Shown here one piece after another: positions 63,254 to 64,000 of a stretch of DNA of 64,000 nt. The notes below the pieces were generated by a model. The model was not told the DNA's origin, searched no databases, and worked only from the letters and a program-made list of their open reading frames with translations. Location of the stretch: the NCBI RefSeq assembly GCF_026309355.1, contig NZ_JAPJZK010000001.1:1364001-1428000 (forward strand). The letters run 5' to 3'. The first letter of the stretch is position 1, and each line of letters begins with the position of its first letter. This stretch comes from Spartinivicinus marinus (GTDB lineage: Bacteria; Pseudomonadota; Gammaproteobacteria; Pseudomonadales; Zooshikellaceae). The translations under genes and the position numbers were made by a program.

Positions 63254-63291
63254 AAGGTCGTAGTAGTTACTGCAAAATAGTAACATTTTAC

Positions 63292-64000
63292 TTACCGCTG
63301 TCCATTTACACCACTCATTTTCAATGCAATATAACGCTCAAATAAAGAAGGAAAGAGCCGATATAAAACCCGCGCACTTTTATTGAGATTAGATAAAACC
63401 AATAACCGCTTACGCTGCAATGCTCCCTGATAAATCGCTTCGGCCACATCAACAGCCGAAGACAGCTGCCCCTGCCAAGAAAAAGGATTAGCATCAATCC
63501 CACCATCACCTTGCAAAGCATTACGATTTAAGTCTGTAGCTGTAAACCCAGGGCAGACCAGCATAACATCCACTCCTTGCTCAGCCACCTCTAACCGCAA
63601 ACAATCAAATAAACCATGCAATGCATGTTTACTAGCGTTATAGCCACTGCGATGCCACAAAGGGGCATATCCAGACACACTACTCATGGTAATTAACTGA
63701 CCATGCCTTTCAAGTATGCTGGGCAGTGCTGCTTTGGTACAATGAACGGCCCCAAAGTAGTTAACCTCCATCACTCGTCGTAACACTTGAATATCAGTAT
63801 CAGCAAAGGCGCTATGGTGAGTGATACCTGCATTATTAATCAACACATCAATACCTGAGAAATGGTCAACAATACGATTAAAGACCTCATGCACTGACTG
63901 ATAATCAGCAACATCGCACTTTAGACCTAATGCTTGAGTATTGAGGCTTTCTAAATGATTGACCATGGTATCCAGCTCATCCTGGTTTAAGTCCAGCATA
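63292..64000 (-). CDS. Short-chain dehydrogenase/reductase (5' end outside window)
   Basis: About 235 residues of a classical SDR are visible. DVLINNAGITHHSAF, MEVNYFGAVHCTKAALPSIL, TMSSVSGYAPLWHRSGYNASKHALHGLFD (active Ser, Tyr and Lys intact) and VDVMLVCPGFTATDL are present. The N-terminal TGxxxGxG cofactor loop is missing because it lies right of the window. The C-terminal tail (RVLYRLFPSLFERYIALK) is typical of membrane-tethered or retinol-type SDRs. Six bases separate its stop from the open frame of trmH. Confidence 0.88.
   Translation of the reverse strand, partial: MLDLNQDELDTMVNHLESLNTQALGLKCDVADYQSVHEVFNRIVDHFSGIDVLINNAGITHHSAFADTDIQVLRRVMEVNYFGAVHCTKAALPSILERHGQLITMSSVSGYAPLWHRSGYNASKHALHGLFDCLRLEVAEQGVDVMLVCPGFTATDLNRNALQGDGGIDANPFSWQGQLSSAVDVAEAIYQGALQRKRLLVLSNLNKSARVLYRLFPSLFERYIALKMSGVNGQR

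Overview
The window looks like chromosome from an AT-rich, marine or estuarine gammaproteobacterium, probably in the Oceanospirillales/Zooshikella-Endozoicomonas neighbourhood. That placement is inferred from gene content (OmpW, BCCT and AGCS transporters, taurine and sulfoacetate genes, TrmH, TesB) and was not tested by alignment. I saw no rRNA, tRNA or CRISPR array. Apart from one complete ISAs1-family insertion sequence, mobile-element traces are short dispersed repeats.

Layout. 1-3900: a sugar-type ABC importer (two permeases and a binding protein) divergent from a GntR/UTRA regulator. 4398-7425: two unrecognised exported or membrane-anchored proteins. 7565-10582: a large secreted GH92 alpha-mannosidase. 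10742-18930: a probable taurine-nitrogen module with aldehyde dehydrogenase (SafD-like), TSUP exporter (SafE-like), class III aminotransferase (Tpa-like), a MocR regulator and an AGCS sodium:amino-acid symporter. A perfect 27-bp palindrome lies in the safE/tpa divergent promoter. 19081-24098: a SoxC/SorA-like molybdenum sulfite or sulfane dehydrogenase with a diheme cytochrome c, followed by three tandem exported double-rhodanese paralogues whose second domains have lost the catalytic cysteine.

24143-25881 holds an orphan solute-binding protein and an ADP-ribosylglycohydrolase. 26068-35347 is an orphan type VI secretion effector island read leftwards: VgrG, DUF4123 chaperone, a 1557-residue Rhs protein with a variable C-terminal toxin tip, then three small candidate immunity genes. 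35682-46868 carries a SpoIIAA-like protein, the ISAs1 element (10-bp target duplication), a methyltransferase-like protein, OmpW, a catalytically altered RmlD-like protein, a REC-PAS-histidine kinase, a stand-alone I9-like inhibitor, RtcB, an HD protein, an FMN reductase and a GFA-family protein.

46919-56961 has an MFS transporter, a PEP-CTERM-like protein, a PhnZ-like HD protein beside an FCD-type GntR regulator, and secreted enzymes with lectin domains: a clostripain-like protease and an astacin metalloprotease with ricin-type and beta/gamma-crystallin domains. Between them lies an OpuAC-type betaine-binding lipoprotein. 57277-64000 has a BCCT transporter, two tandem orphan solute-binding paralogues, a GNAT acetyltransferase, TesB, TrmH and a short-chain dehydrogenase cut by the window edge.

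Three dispersed repeat families recur in intergenic DNA: a double-hairpin element, a GGGCACCTCTAATAA-type motif, and an AACAAAACCTAAAAATGATT-type motif. The strongest leads are the rhodanese triplet next to the sulfite dehydrogenase, the palindrome-controlled taurine module, the Rhs tip with its immunity bank, and the lectin-tagged secreted proteases.
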